From: Amycolatopsis sulphurea
GTDB lineage: Bacteria > Actinomycetota > Actinomycetes > Mycobacteriales > Pseudonocardiaceae
Length of the DNA: 64,000 nucleotides
Reading direction: 5' to 3'
NCBI RefSeq assembly: GCF_002564045.1
Contig: NZ_PDJK01000001.1
Location: 930,001 to 994,000, forward strand
Positions 55,585 to 63,731 of the stretch are shown here, one piece after another. Every line of letters starts with the position of its first letter. Position 1 is the stretch's first letter. The position numbers were made by a program, and so were the translations under genes. The notes beneath the pieces are model-generated. The model ran no database searches and was not told the DNA's origin. It saw only the letters and a program-made list of their open reading frames with translations.

Positions 55585-57920
55585 CGGTTCTCCTGTCCGC
55601 GGCGGAAGGTCCACTGTTGTGAGCCGTTGACCAGCTGGAGGCCGAACGAGGCCGGGCTCAGCTCTCCGGTGAGCTGCCCGAGCCCGCGCAGCGCCTCGGC
55701 CATCGCGGGTACCAACGCCGTTTCCTTGGTGCCCGCGGCGAGGTTGAGCACCGCCGGTTTGGCCGGGCTCGTGGTGGTACGCAGGAACCGGGTGATCCCG
55801 GCCGGGTCACTCTCGGGTGGGAAGGACTGGCCCAGCGACTGTCCGATCAGGACACCCCGGGCCGCCTTGAGCGCTCGCAGGTCGATCCGCCCACCCTTAC
55901 CGGACGGATCGAGTTCACTGTCGATGCCGACGCTCAGCTCCTGCGCCGGTTCGCGCAGCACCACCTTGTCCGGTACGCCGTCGAACAGGCAGAGCAGGAT
56001 GTCGGGTGCTGGAGTTGTCCTGCGCCGCACCGCAACGGGATTGTCCCCTTGCCAGGCTTCAACGATCAGGGCCGGCCAGCCGCTGATCAGCGGTGACCGG
56101 ACGAATATCCCGGCTCGCGGATGATCCCCGACGCGGTCGACGAGATCGCCGCGCAGGTGCTCGGTCAGCCTGGTGTCGAGGCTGGTGCTGATCCCGGTGC
56201 TGAGTACCCCGTCCACCGCGACGTCCACCCAGTCGGGATCGATGTACCAGAACCGGATCCGGCCGGCGGGTAGCATGCTCTCGTGCGGCACCAGGTGCTC
56301 GAACGGCACTGCGGCGAGCACCTGCCACGGGTCGATCGACGGCAGGACCGAGGCGGCAGCCCTATCTTCGGCGGTCTCGGCTTCGGTTTCGGCGGCCTCG
56401 CTGGCCTCGGATCCAGCGCTGTACTGTGCGCTGGCGGCGGGTGCTGGCTCGGCGGCGTCCAGCCCGAGCAGGGCGGCCCGCAGCGCGGTGCGCACCTCGG
56501 GAGCGTCCAGGTGTGTCACCAGGTCCGGCAACTGCGGCGGCGCGGCGGTAGTGGGCATCGGCACCGGCTCCTCTCCCCGCGGCAGGCTGCCGGGGGTGAA
56601 CACCTCGGTGAGTGTCCGCACGAGGCCCGGGTGGCCCAGCTCGTCGAACTGGTCCCGGATGGCGTCCGGGCTCAGCATCGCGGCCAGCTCCGGGGTTGCC
56701 GGTGGCACCTCGGGCAGGTCCATCAGCAGCCGGGCTGCCCTCGACCTGGTCTGGCTCAGCTGCCGTACGCCCGCGGTCAGGTCCGCTTTCGCCAGCGCCA
56801 GCGTGCGGCCCAGTGTCCACGCCGCCGCATAGCTGACGTCGAACACGCCGTAGTCCTCCAGGTACACCAGCGCTTCCTCGGCTGAGGCGCGGTACTTTCC
56901 CGTTTTGGCAGGCAACCCGGACGGCGGATAGGGCACGAACGGCCCCCGGTACCAGGCGAAGCTGCTCTCCCCGGAGACGGTGCGCAGATTGACCGGCAGA
57001 TAGCCCGCCGCGATCCGATCGCGGGCGGCCTGCTCGGCCGCGGTGCTCGAGCTGGTCAGTAGCGGCATCCGTAATGCCAGATGTTCATTGGTTTTTGTCG
57101 GTTCCGACGGCGGGTCCGCGATGGTCAGGGCACGGGCCAGGCTGGAGAAATCACCACCGGCCTTGGCCCGCGAGGTGAACGACCAGGACCACAGCGAGAT
57201 CAGCCGCAGGTACTTCTTGCCCTGAGGCAGCGGTGCTCCGTCCGCATAGGAGGCCAACCCCTCCAGGGAAACCAGATGCGTCTGATAACGCACACCCTGC
57301 CCGGTTCGGTCCAGCGGGAACCGGTTGCTGATCACCAGGCCGAATCTTCCGGTGCCCTCGGCACCGCGCACGCGCACGTGACCGAGATAGGGAAGCTCCG
57401 CCTTGCGGGGCACCAGCTCGGCGAACAGCGTGCCGTCCACGTCGATGGTGTGGCAGCCGCTTTCCTTCAGTTCGTCGGGCACATCGGACAGCGAGATCGG
57501 CGGCAGGAGGACGTCGGGTTCGGTTCCCGACAGCAGTTCCTTCACGGTGCGAGTGCTGATCGGGCTGCTGCCACCGTGCAGCTCACCCTCGGCGAAGACC
57601 AGCAGGGCGAGCCACGGGACCCTCTTGTCCTCCGTGGCGCCCAGCTTCCGGTCCCAAGGCAGGATGGCTCGGTCCAGCGTGATGTGCGGGAGCAGCCGGC
57701 GGAAGTCGCCGGAGCTGTCCGGCGCGGGCCGCACCGCGTGCACGAAGCTGGGGTCCAGCGCGAAGCGCGGCGCGCGTACCACGAACTCCTGCTGCGTTGG
57801 CAGGGTGAACGTCTCCGCAACGCCGCTGCCGGTCACCGTCTGGGTGGCTCCGATCCGGTACTTCCCCGCGCTGGCGACCGGCAGATAGTTGTCGTGGAAC
57901 AACACCGGTTCACTGGTCAT
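55581..57920 (-). CDS. large hypothetical protein, operon component
   Basis: 779 residues. N-terminal MTSEPVLFHDNYLPVASAGK is followed by FALDPSFVHAVRPAPDSSGD, LPHITLDRAILPWDR and VPWLALLVFAEGEL. A Ser/Ala/Glu-rich low-complexity linker near residues 495-530 (AQYSAGSEASEAAETEAETA) divides it from a C-terminal domain containing RIRFWYIDPDWVDVAVDGVL and RSPLISGWPALIVEAW. The linker looks like a hinge between two folded parts. It starts 6 nt after the 858-residue gene stops and overlaps the next gene. No known family; no secretion signal. Confidence 0.7.
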   Translation of the reverse strand: MTSEPVLFHDNYLPVASAGKYRIGATQTVTGSGVAETFTLPTQQEFVVRAPRFALDPSFVHAVRPAPDSSGDFRRLLPHITLDRAILPWDRKLGATEDKRVPWLALLVFAEGELHGGSSPISTRTVKELLSGTEPDVLLPPISLSDVPDELKESGCHTIDVDGTLFAELVPRKAELPYLGHVRVRGAEGTGRFGLVISNRFPLDRTGQGVRYQTHLVSLEGLASYADGAPLPQGKKYLRLISLWSWSFTSRAKAGGDFSSLARALTIADPPSEPTKTNEHLALRMPLLTSSSTAAEQAARDRIAAGYLPVNLRTVSGESSFAWYRGPFVPYPPSGLPAKTGKYRASAEEALVYLEDYGVFDVSYAAAWTLGRTLALAKADLTAGVRQLSQTRSRAARLLMDLPEVPPATPELAAMLSPDAIRDQFDELGHPGLVRTLTEVFTPGSLPRGEEPVPMPTTAAPPQLPDLVTHLDAPEVRTALRAALLGLDAAEPAPAASAQYSAGSEASEAAETEAETAEDRAAASVLPSIDPWQVLAAVPFEHLVPHESMLPAGRIRFWYIDPDWVDVAVDGVLSTGISTSLDTRLTEHLRGDLVDRVGDHPRAGIFVRSPLISGWPALIVEAWQGDNPVAVRRRTTPAPDILLCLFDGVPDKVVLREPAQELSVGIDSELDPSGKGGRIDLRALKAARGVLIGQSLGQSFPPESDPAGITRFLRTTTSPAKPAVLNLAAGTKETALVPAMAEALRGLGQLTGELSPASFGLQLVNGSQQWTFRRGQENR

Positions 57921-57926
57921 CGCCGT

Positions 57927-60503
57927 TCACTTCCCGGTCAGCAGGGGTTCGGCCGCCATGGTGTTGCCCACCATGGCGGCGTACTTGGTCAGCGGCCCGT
58001 CGGCCAGTGGGGTGAGCTTGGCCAGCACCGTGTGCAACGCGGTGCGGGCGGTTGCCTTGCCGGCGATGTTCTCCTTGATCAGGGTGATTCGGCTGGGTGC
58101 GCCCGTCCGCCATACCGTGGGCTGGGGCAGTACCGGCCGCACCGACGGCGGCAGGGGCAGTGCGGCCGCCTCCGAGGAGTCGAGATCAAGCGCGGCCCGG
58201 CTGGAGGCGATGGGGTTCTTGGCCAGTTCCGGCTTCGGCACGGTCACCTGGAACCCGACTAGCCGGTCCGGCAGCACCGCCGCCTGTTTCTTGTCCAGCG
58301 CCGAGGTGCTCGCGTCCCCGGTGCCCCAGAGCGCTTGAGGGATGCTCTCGACGAGCTTGCCGATCTGCCAGCCGAGTGTGGGGTCGTGCAGGGGGATCTC
58401 GACCGGCGTTCCACCGTCCACTCGCCACACTTGCAGGCTGTATTTGCTGGTCAGACTGCGTTGCCCGGTCGGTCGCACGTCGACGGTCGTCCCACCCTGG
58501 AACGGATGCGTGCCGAGAAGCAGTTCGGACGCCGGCATGGCGGACCTGGTGGTGAAGGTGAAGCCATCCGAGGAAACCACCCACGGCGCGCCCTTGACCG
58601 GCTCGGCGGCCGGGTGCGGCTGAGCGAGCAGCCCGGCGATCGGCTGTGCCGCGACGACCTCGGCAGGCAGCAGCTGCTCGCGGAACTGGGACCAGGTCAG
58701 CGCAGGTTTGCTGTCCGAACCGGACCCGAACTTCACCTTGACCGTGATGCCGAGCGCCTTGATCCTGGCGATCCCTCCGGTCGGCGGTCCCCACAGATCG
58801 AGGGAGACGCTGACCTCGGCGCGCAGGGTGCCGAGCCAGACGTCCAGCGAAACCCCGGCGGTGATCCCGATGGACACGCGGAAATACAGCGGCGACCATT
58901 CGATCAACGCGTCCAGCCAGGCGGTGAACCACGCTTTCACCGGTCCACCGTGGAAATTGACCGCGAGCCGTCCGCCGACCATGAACGCCTTCGGGGTGAG
59001 CGCGCAATACGCTTCACCGCGCACGCTGACCTGATCGGACACCGACCAGCTGAAGCCGAGCCGTTCGACGTCTGGGTAGTGCATCGGCCGGGCGAAGCCG
59101 GGGTGATAGCCGCCGATGGTGAACACGAAGTCGCCGGGATGCTTGCTGCGACCGAACCACAGGTAGAAGGCGGCACCGCCGGTGAGTCGGCAATCGTCGC
59201 TGATCAGGAACGAGCCGGGCGACAGGCTGGCGTCGAGCTGGAGTAGGTCCTCCGACGACCGGTACAGCGCGCGCAGATCCAGTCCCACCCTGGCATAGGC
59301 CCGGCCGGTTCGCGGGAACTGCGCGGTCGCCCTGCCCAGCAGCATGATGCTGAAGTATTCGCCGACCTGGACCAGCGCGACCGCCTGGGCGGAGATGAAC
59401 CGGAACGAGTCCACGGTGAGCCCCGCGGCGACCCACACCTGGCCGGGTACCTCGTGTACCCATTTCCCCAGTTCCTTCAACACGGTCAAGTCCGGTTTCT
59501 CACCGGCGCGGGCGCGACCGGGCATGAGCGGGAACTCGTCGAGCTGCTTGAGTTCGGGCAGGTCGACGCCGCTGTTGTAGCCGAAGCCCAGCGCGAGACC
59601 GGTGACCCGGAACGGCGGCGGGCCGATGCCCTGGCCCGGTTTCATGGCCAGCTCACCGAACAGGAACAGCGACGGCTGACCGCTCTTGGGCTGGGCGTAA
59701 CCGCCCATCGCGGCGACGCTCAGTGCCGGGGTGCGCACGACGGCCGCGCCCCGCACCACCACCGAATAGCGCGAGGTCGGCGCCTGCCGCTCGTTCAGCA
59801 GCGCACCGGCGATGGTCAGCGGCGGGCGGTCGTAGCCCACGCTGAGCCCATCCAGCCTGCCCTCGATGTCCACGTCACGGCGCAACCGGAAGCCCAGGCC
59901 GAGGCCGTCGACCGCGAGCTCCACTCCGGACGCGCTCAGCGCTGCCCCGACCAGCAGCCAGAGCCGTCCATCCGAATAGGACACACCGACCCGATCGACG
60001 CGAACCGGTCCCAGGGTGCGTTTGACATCCAGCCAGACAATGGGTGCCGCCTGATTCGGTGCCTCTGGGCCGGTGGTGGCGATCTCGGTGGTGGCTGGCT
60101 TGCTCAGCGGCACCAGCAGCGGTTTCGCCGCGTTCTTGCCGATACCGATCCGTGCGCCGACCAGTACGCCACCGGGCAGCCCCTGTTCCGGCAGGGTCGG
60201 CAGGTCCTTGCCGACTTCGCCAATCAGTGCGTCGATCCGCTGTGCCTGCCCGGCGTCGAGCCGGGGGCCGAGCACTACCTGCAGGCTGTCCAAGCGAACG
60301 TCGAGGTCCGGCGGGATCTTCGGGCCGACCACGGGCAGCGAGGACAGGTTCGCCTTGACCTTCACGCGCAGCAGCAGCACTCGCAGTGGCTTCGCTCCGC
60401 TGTTCGTGGGTTTCGGATCGAACGCCATATTGGGGTGATAGTCGGCCTTGTGCGGTTTTTCCGTCGCCGGCGGGCTGATCGGCTGCGGGCTTTTCCCGTT
60501 CAC
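57927..60503 (-). CDS. DUF6603-like large beta-rich protein
   Basis: 858 residues, largely regular amphipathic beta strands: GRLWLLVGAALSASGVELAV, LGLGFRLRRDVDIEGRLDGL, FRVTGLALGFGYNSGVDLPE, SLFLFGELAMKPGQG, and FTIGGYHPGFARPMHYPDVE. The GLxLGFGYN and GGYHPxF motifs are, from memory, characteristic of DUF6603, a family of large uncharacterised bacterial and fungal proteins. The strand periodicity recalls long beta-groove or beta-helix scaffolds. There is no signal peptide and no catalytic motif. Lies 54 nt after the 510-residue gene, 6 nt before the 779-residue gene. Confidence 0.65.
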   Translation of the reverse strand: MNGKSPQPISPPATEKPHKADYHPNMAFDPKPTNSGAKPLRVLLLRVKVKANLSSLPVVGPKIPPDLDVRLDSLQVVLGPRLDAGQAQRIDALIGEVGKDLPTLPEQGLPGGVLVGARIGIGKNAAKPLLVPLSKPATTEIATTGPEAPNQAAPIVWLDVKRTLGPVRVDRVGVSYSDGRLWLLVGAALSASGVELAVDGLGLGFRLRRDVDIEGRLDGLSVGYDRPPLTIAGALLNERQAPTSRYSVVVRGAAVVRTPALSVAAMGGYAQPKSGQPSLFLFGELAMKPGQGIGPPPFRVTGLALGFGYNSGVDLPELKQLDEFPLMPGRARAGEKPDLTVLKELGKWVHEVPGQVWVAAGLTVDSFRFISAQAVALVQVGEYFSIMLLGRATAQFPRTGRAYARVGLDLRALYRSSEDLLQLDASLSPGSFLISDDCRLTGGAAFYLWFGRSKHPGDFVFTIGGYHPGFARPMHYPDVERLGFSWSVSDQVSVRGEAYCALTPKAFMVGGRLAVNFHGGPVKAWFTAWLDALIEWSPLYFRVSIGITAGVSLDVWLGTLRAEVSVSLDLWGPPTGGIARIKALGITVKVKFGSGSDSKPALTWSQFREQLLPAEVVAAQPIAGLLAQPHPAAEPVKGAPWVVSSDGFTFTTRSAMPASELLLGTHPFQGGTTVDVRPTGQRSLTSKYSLQVWRVDGGTPVEIPLHDPTLGWQIGKLVESIPQALWGTGDASTSALDKKQAAVLPDRLVGFQVTVPKPELAKNPIASSRAALDLDSSEAAALPLPPSVRPVLPQPTVWRTGAPSRITLIKENIAGKATARTALHTVLAKLTPLADGPLTKYAAMVGNTMAAEPLLTGK

Positions 60504-60557
60504 CGGTCTCGATCGTCTCTGGCTCGGTCCTCGATCATGCGCAGGCTCCCCGGCTTT

Positions 60558-62090
60558 CTATGCGGTGGTGGTGGCGAGTACCAGGTCGGCTACCTCGGAT
60601 TGCAGTGACAGCACCCAGGTCTTCTGTGCGGTGTTACAGCCGAGCCCGACGTGGCTCACCGCGGGCATAATGTCTGCCACGCCCTCAGGCAGTTCGGTGA
60701 GATCGATGTCCAGCGCGGCGGCCAGATCGGCCAGCCCGACGGCGGGGCGGCCGGACCAGGTGGCGGTGAGGTGCACACCAGGCGGCGGGCTGGTGGCGGC
60801 GCGGCCGGTGAACGTCAGGTACCGGAACTGGCCTGTCCCGGCCACCGGCAACCGGAGGTCGAGCCTGCCGGTGAACTCCCAGCCGCCGCCCGATCGATAC
60901 CAGCCCTCCAGCGACAGGGTCTGTCCGGCGATCTCCACCACCCCGCTCAGGCTGATGGCGAGTTGTGCGCCCTGCTTTCCGGTGCTGGATACGGTCAGCA
61001 CCAGGTCGCCAAGTGACACGTCGTCGGTGATCTTCCAGCTGAGGGCGCTGCCGAGACCGATACTGACCCAGTAGGACCGGTCTTTGAGGTTGGCCGTGAA
61101 GTCCACCCCCGTTGGCGCGAACTTGCCCGGCTGGACGTCCTTCGGCAGTGCCTTGGTCACCGAATCCGGCAGTACCAGCTTTGGTGGGGTATCGAGGTAA
61201 ACATAACCCTGGAGGTCGAGTTCCGGAACGGTGATACCGGCCCCGAGGCTGACGCCGAAAATGGTCGCCTCGACGGTGAGTGCGAAAGCCACCTGCAGGG
61301 GTTTGGTGAAACTGACGTCGACCTCGACCGTGATCCGGTGGAGGGTCAGTTCGGCCGTCGCGGTGCCCGGTGCCGGGCTCTCGACGAGTTCGACGACGCC
61401 GTGTAGGTCGCGCAGTGCGTTCGTGCTGGTGTCGAAGGTCCCCGAGATCTCGAGCAAACCAATCTTCGCGCTCCCGCCGGGGATCTCCGGTGGCAGGGTC
61501 AGCTGGCTTTTGTCCACCCCGGAGAACAAGGGGATGCCGTGGAGCTCACTCAGGGTGGCCAGGGTGAGCTGGTCGAACGAGCCGAACATGGTGTAGGTGT
61601 TGTCGATCGCCGGAACCACGAAGAGTGCGTGTTTCCGGGAGCCGGCGGTGAATTCGATGGCGCCGTACAGTGAGGCCCAGTCGTTTCCGGTGGGCCCGAC
61701 TCGAAGGACTGCCTGTGGCGTGTCGAAGCCGGCTTTCAGAAAGCCGCCCAGCGGCAGGGTGAGCGAACTGTGGCTGATGGTCGTGGTGCCCTCGTCGAGC
61801 TGCACCCTGATCACCGCGCCGGTGACCAGGGTGCCGGTGCGGTCGGTGAGGAAGGTCACCGTGACCGGTCGCAGAGTCTTCATGACACTGCTGATCTTGG
61901 TTTTTCCGGTCAGTACCAGTTTGTTCTTGTCGAACTCGAGCCCGTCAGAGATGAGCACCTCGGCAGCGCCGACGACCTTGCCGAAGAACTCGTCGTACCG
62001 CTTACCGGTGCCGAAGATACTCTTGTCGATGGTGAAACTGGGAGGTTTGGCCCCCAGCTTTTCTTCGAGCTGCCGTACGGTCAGGGGCAC
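60558..62090 (-). CDS. hypothetical beta-rich protein, possibly related to the DUF6603 protein
   Basis: 510 residues from GTG 62090; GAGGTG just upstream and position 2 nt after the DUF4157 stop favour this over an upstream GTG at 62102. It starts VPLTVRQLEEKLGAKPPSF and continues with strand-rich segments (VTVTFLTDRTGTLVTGAVIR, GFLKAGFDTPQAVLRVG, GYVYLDTPPKLVLPDSVTKA, DRSYWVSIGLGSALSWKITD). The repetitive beta pattern resembles the next protein, and both may be parts of one elongated structure. No motif of known function. Confidence 0.65.
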   Translation of the reverse strand: MPLTVRQLEEKLGAKPPSFTIDKSIFGTGKRYDEFFGKVVGAAEVLISDGLEFDKNKLVLTGKTKISSVMKTLRPVTVTFLTDRTGTLVTGAVIRVQLDEGTTTISHSSLTLPLGGFLKAGFDTPQAVLRVGPTGNDWASLYGAIEFTAGSRKHALFVVPAIDNTYTMFGSFDQLTLATLSELHGIPLFSGVDKSQLTLPPEIPGGSAKIGLLEISGTFDTSTNALRDLHGVVELVESPAPGTATAELTLHRITVEVDVSFTKPLQVAFALTVEATIFGVSLGAGITVPELDLQGYVYLDTPPKLVLPDSVTKALPKDVQPGKFAPTGVDFTANLKDRSYWVSIGLGSALSWKITDDVSLGDLVLTVSSTGKQGAQLAISLSGVVEIAGQTLSLEGWYRSGGGWEFTGRLDLRLPVAGTGQFRYLTFTGRAATSPPPGVHLTATWSGRPAVGLADLAAALDIDLTELPEGVADIMPAVSHVGLGCNTAQKTWVLSLQSEVADLVLATTTA

Positions 62091-62091
62091 G

Positions 62092-63411
62092 TCACACCTC
62101 ACTTGACACGATCAGCTCAGACCTGAGTTTCTTTGTTTCCCGTTTAATTGTATCTTCCGTCACGGGAGGTTTTCTTATGTTCTCTGGCAGACGTTCCCGC
62201 TCCTCAGGTTTAATGGGTTCTATGGTTACAGTGATCGACTTTTTGCCATAGTCTTTCTTGTATCTGCCGCGAAACGTACACTTCTCGTTCTCTGGTGGCA
62301 TTTCTCCTGACTTGTCGACTTCGTAGATGTCCAGAATTCCCTCGGTTCCTTCTCCCAGCTTTGCATCGACGGTGCCGGCGGACGTCTCCAGAGTGAGACG
62401 ATCTCGTCCGTCCATCGCGATGACGGCAGCGGCATGATATGGGGATTCTCCCCCTTTAGGCAGGGCAAGCCGAACTATGAGGAAGGCCTGACCGGGCCTC
62501 GGTGCTTCCGTGTAGTCGGTTTTCCCGGGTTTCTTCTTGCGAGCATCCCGGTACTCTTCGGCGAACTTCTTGTTTTCCTTGTTGGAGGCGCCGATATAGC
62601 GAAGCGTTTCGTAGGTGCCCCATGTAATCTTGCTGGCTATATGGCCTTTGTGCTTAATCGGGGAGCTTTTGTCGTCTATGTGCGGAAGTAGCGGCTTTTT
62701 GTACATGACTTCCTCTGCCGAGTTGAGGCAATCGGCAAGAAATAGCTGTTGCCTTTGGCAGCTCCGGTAGTCCCCCTTCAATTCCTTGGGGAAATCTCCG
62801 GGGCGTTGCACTTTTACTGTGGTGAAGTAGCGAGGATTCCTCGAGCCTTTGCGTACCCAGAGAATGCCGGTTACCTCCTCGCCCGAATCCTTGAGAAAAA
62901 CATATTTCGCGGAGTCGGAAATACACCATATTTTACCTCCGGTCCCCTTTACCTCTCGGTAGCACTGCACGATCGACGGAGCACCCGAGGTGCACCCGTG
63001 TGCGTGCCAACTCGAGCGTTCGCCCCTCAGTGGCAACGAGTTACCGTCGGCGAACGCGGTGGCATTGATCTCGGCCTGGCGCTCCAAGTCGGCTGGCCTG
63101 CCGGTTGCGGCGCTGCCGTTTCGCTGCTGGAGGACGTGGGTCAGCTCGTGCACCAGCAGCCGTTTTCCGGCTACAGACGAGGGGATGTAGCCGCCATCGC
63201 GAAAGACGATGTCCTGGCCGACGGTGTAAGCCACGGCGTTGAGCGCGACTGCCGAGTCGTGAGCCGCGGCGCCGGTGTGGATCCGCACCTCGGCGAGGTC
63301 CGTGCCGAGACGCCGCTCCAGTTCCGCTCGGATGTCCCAGTCCAGCGGTACGCCAGTCGACCGGCGGACAACCTCGTCGGCCAGCCGAAGTTGCCAGGCG
63401 TCCTGATGCAT
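62092..63411 (-). CDS. DUF4157 (HELTH) protein with a divergent C-terminal domain
   Basis: 439 residues. Residues about 22-100 form a DUF4157 domain: DWDIRAELERRLGTDLAEVR, RIHTGAAAHDSAVALNAVAY, and the zinc-metallopeptidase-like VHELTHVLQQRNG (HELTH 88-92). DUF4157 is known as a delivery-associated domain in extracellular contractile injection system (eCIS) effectors. The C-terminal part (about 135-439) is coded by visibly AT-richer DNA and has many Lys/Glu. It contains YRSCQRQQLFLADC and SPYHAAAVIAMDGRDRLTLE; a Cys followed by such a His/Glu pattern could be a papain-like or NlpC/P60-like hydrolase core, which is only a suggestion. It is the first gene of the eight-gene operon. No sheath, tube or baseplate genes lie in the window. 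Confidence 0.75.
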   Translation of the reverse strand: MHQDAWQLRLADEVVRRSTGVPLDWDIRAELERRLGTDLAEVRIHTGAAAHDSAVALNAVAYTVGQDIVFRDGGYIPSSVAGKRLLVHELTHVLQQRNGSAATGRPADLERQAEINATAFADGNSLPLRGERSSWHAHGCTSGAPSIVQCYREVKGTGGKIWCISDSAKYVFLKDSGEEVTGILWVRKGSRNPRYFTTVKVQRPGDFPKELKGDYRSCQRQQLFLADCLNSAEEVMYKKPLLPHIDDKSSPIKHKGHIASKITWGTYETLRYIGASNKENKKFAEEYRDARKKKPGKTDYTEAPRPGQAFLIVRLALPKGGESPYHAAAVIAMDGRDRLTLETSAGTVDAKLGEGTEGILDIYEVDKSGEMPPENEKCTFRGRYKKDYGKKSITVTIEPIKPEERERLPENIRKPPVTEDTIKRETKKLRSELIVSSEV

Positions 63412-63464
63412 GCGTCAGTGACCCTTCTGTCGTTTTCGAGAACTCCACACGCGTCGAATCGGAT

Positions 63465-63481
63465 GTTCGTCAAGGACGAAC
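63465..63481 (-). promoter_or_regulatory. perfect inverted repeat upstream of the DUF4157 operon
   Basis: GTTCGTC-AAG-GACGAAC is a perfect 7-bp dyad with a 3-nt centre, 54-70 bp upstream of the 63411 start. The position fits an operator at the operon promoter. On the minus strand it contains TTGACG, which could be a -35 box, but no convincing -10 follows at 17 bp. The rest of 63412-63731 shows no gene. Confidence 0.4.
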
Positions 63482-63731
63482 TACCGAAAATAGTCTGGAG
63501 CGGCAGGTCATAATCGTCAATCCGCCGACAGGTTGTCTTCCTTGCCCCCCACTGAGGCGTTCCGAGTACGGGTTCGTGACGCTGTGTGATCTTGGGAAGC
63601 GTGGCGTGGCAGGCCGCATGAGAGCGCGGGACCTCTGCTGCGAAGTGGTCCTCCTGCAGATCAACTTCACAGGGATCCCCGCGCCGCTATGAGCGTCACA
63701 TACACAGCAGTTCTGGGCGGGTCCAAGGACA

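Noticed and set aside
48095-63411. Contractile injection system (sheath, tube, baseplate, AAA ATPase)
   Set aside because: None of the eight proteins shows sheath, LysM/spike or AAA motifs; only the DUF4157 domain suggests a link.
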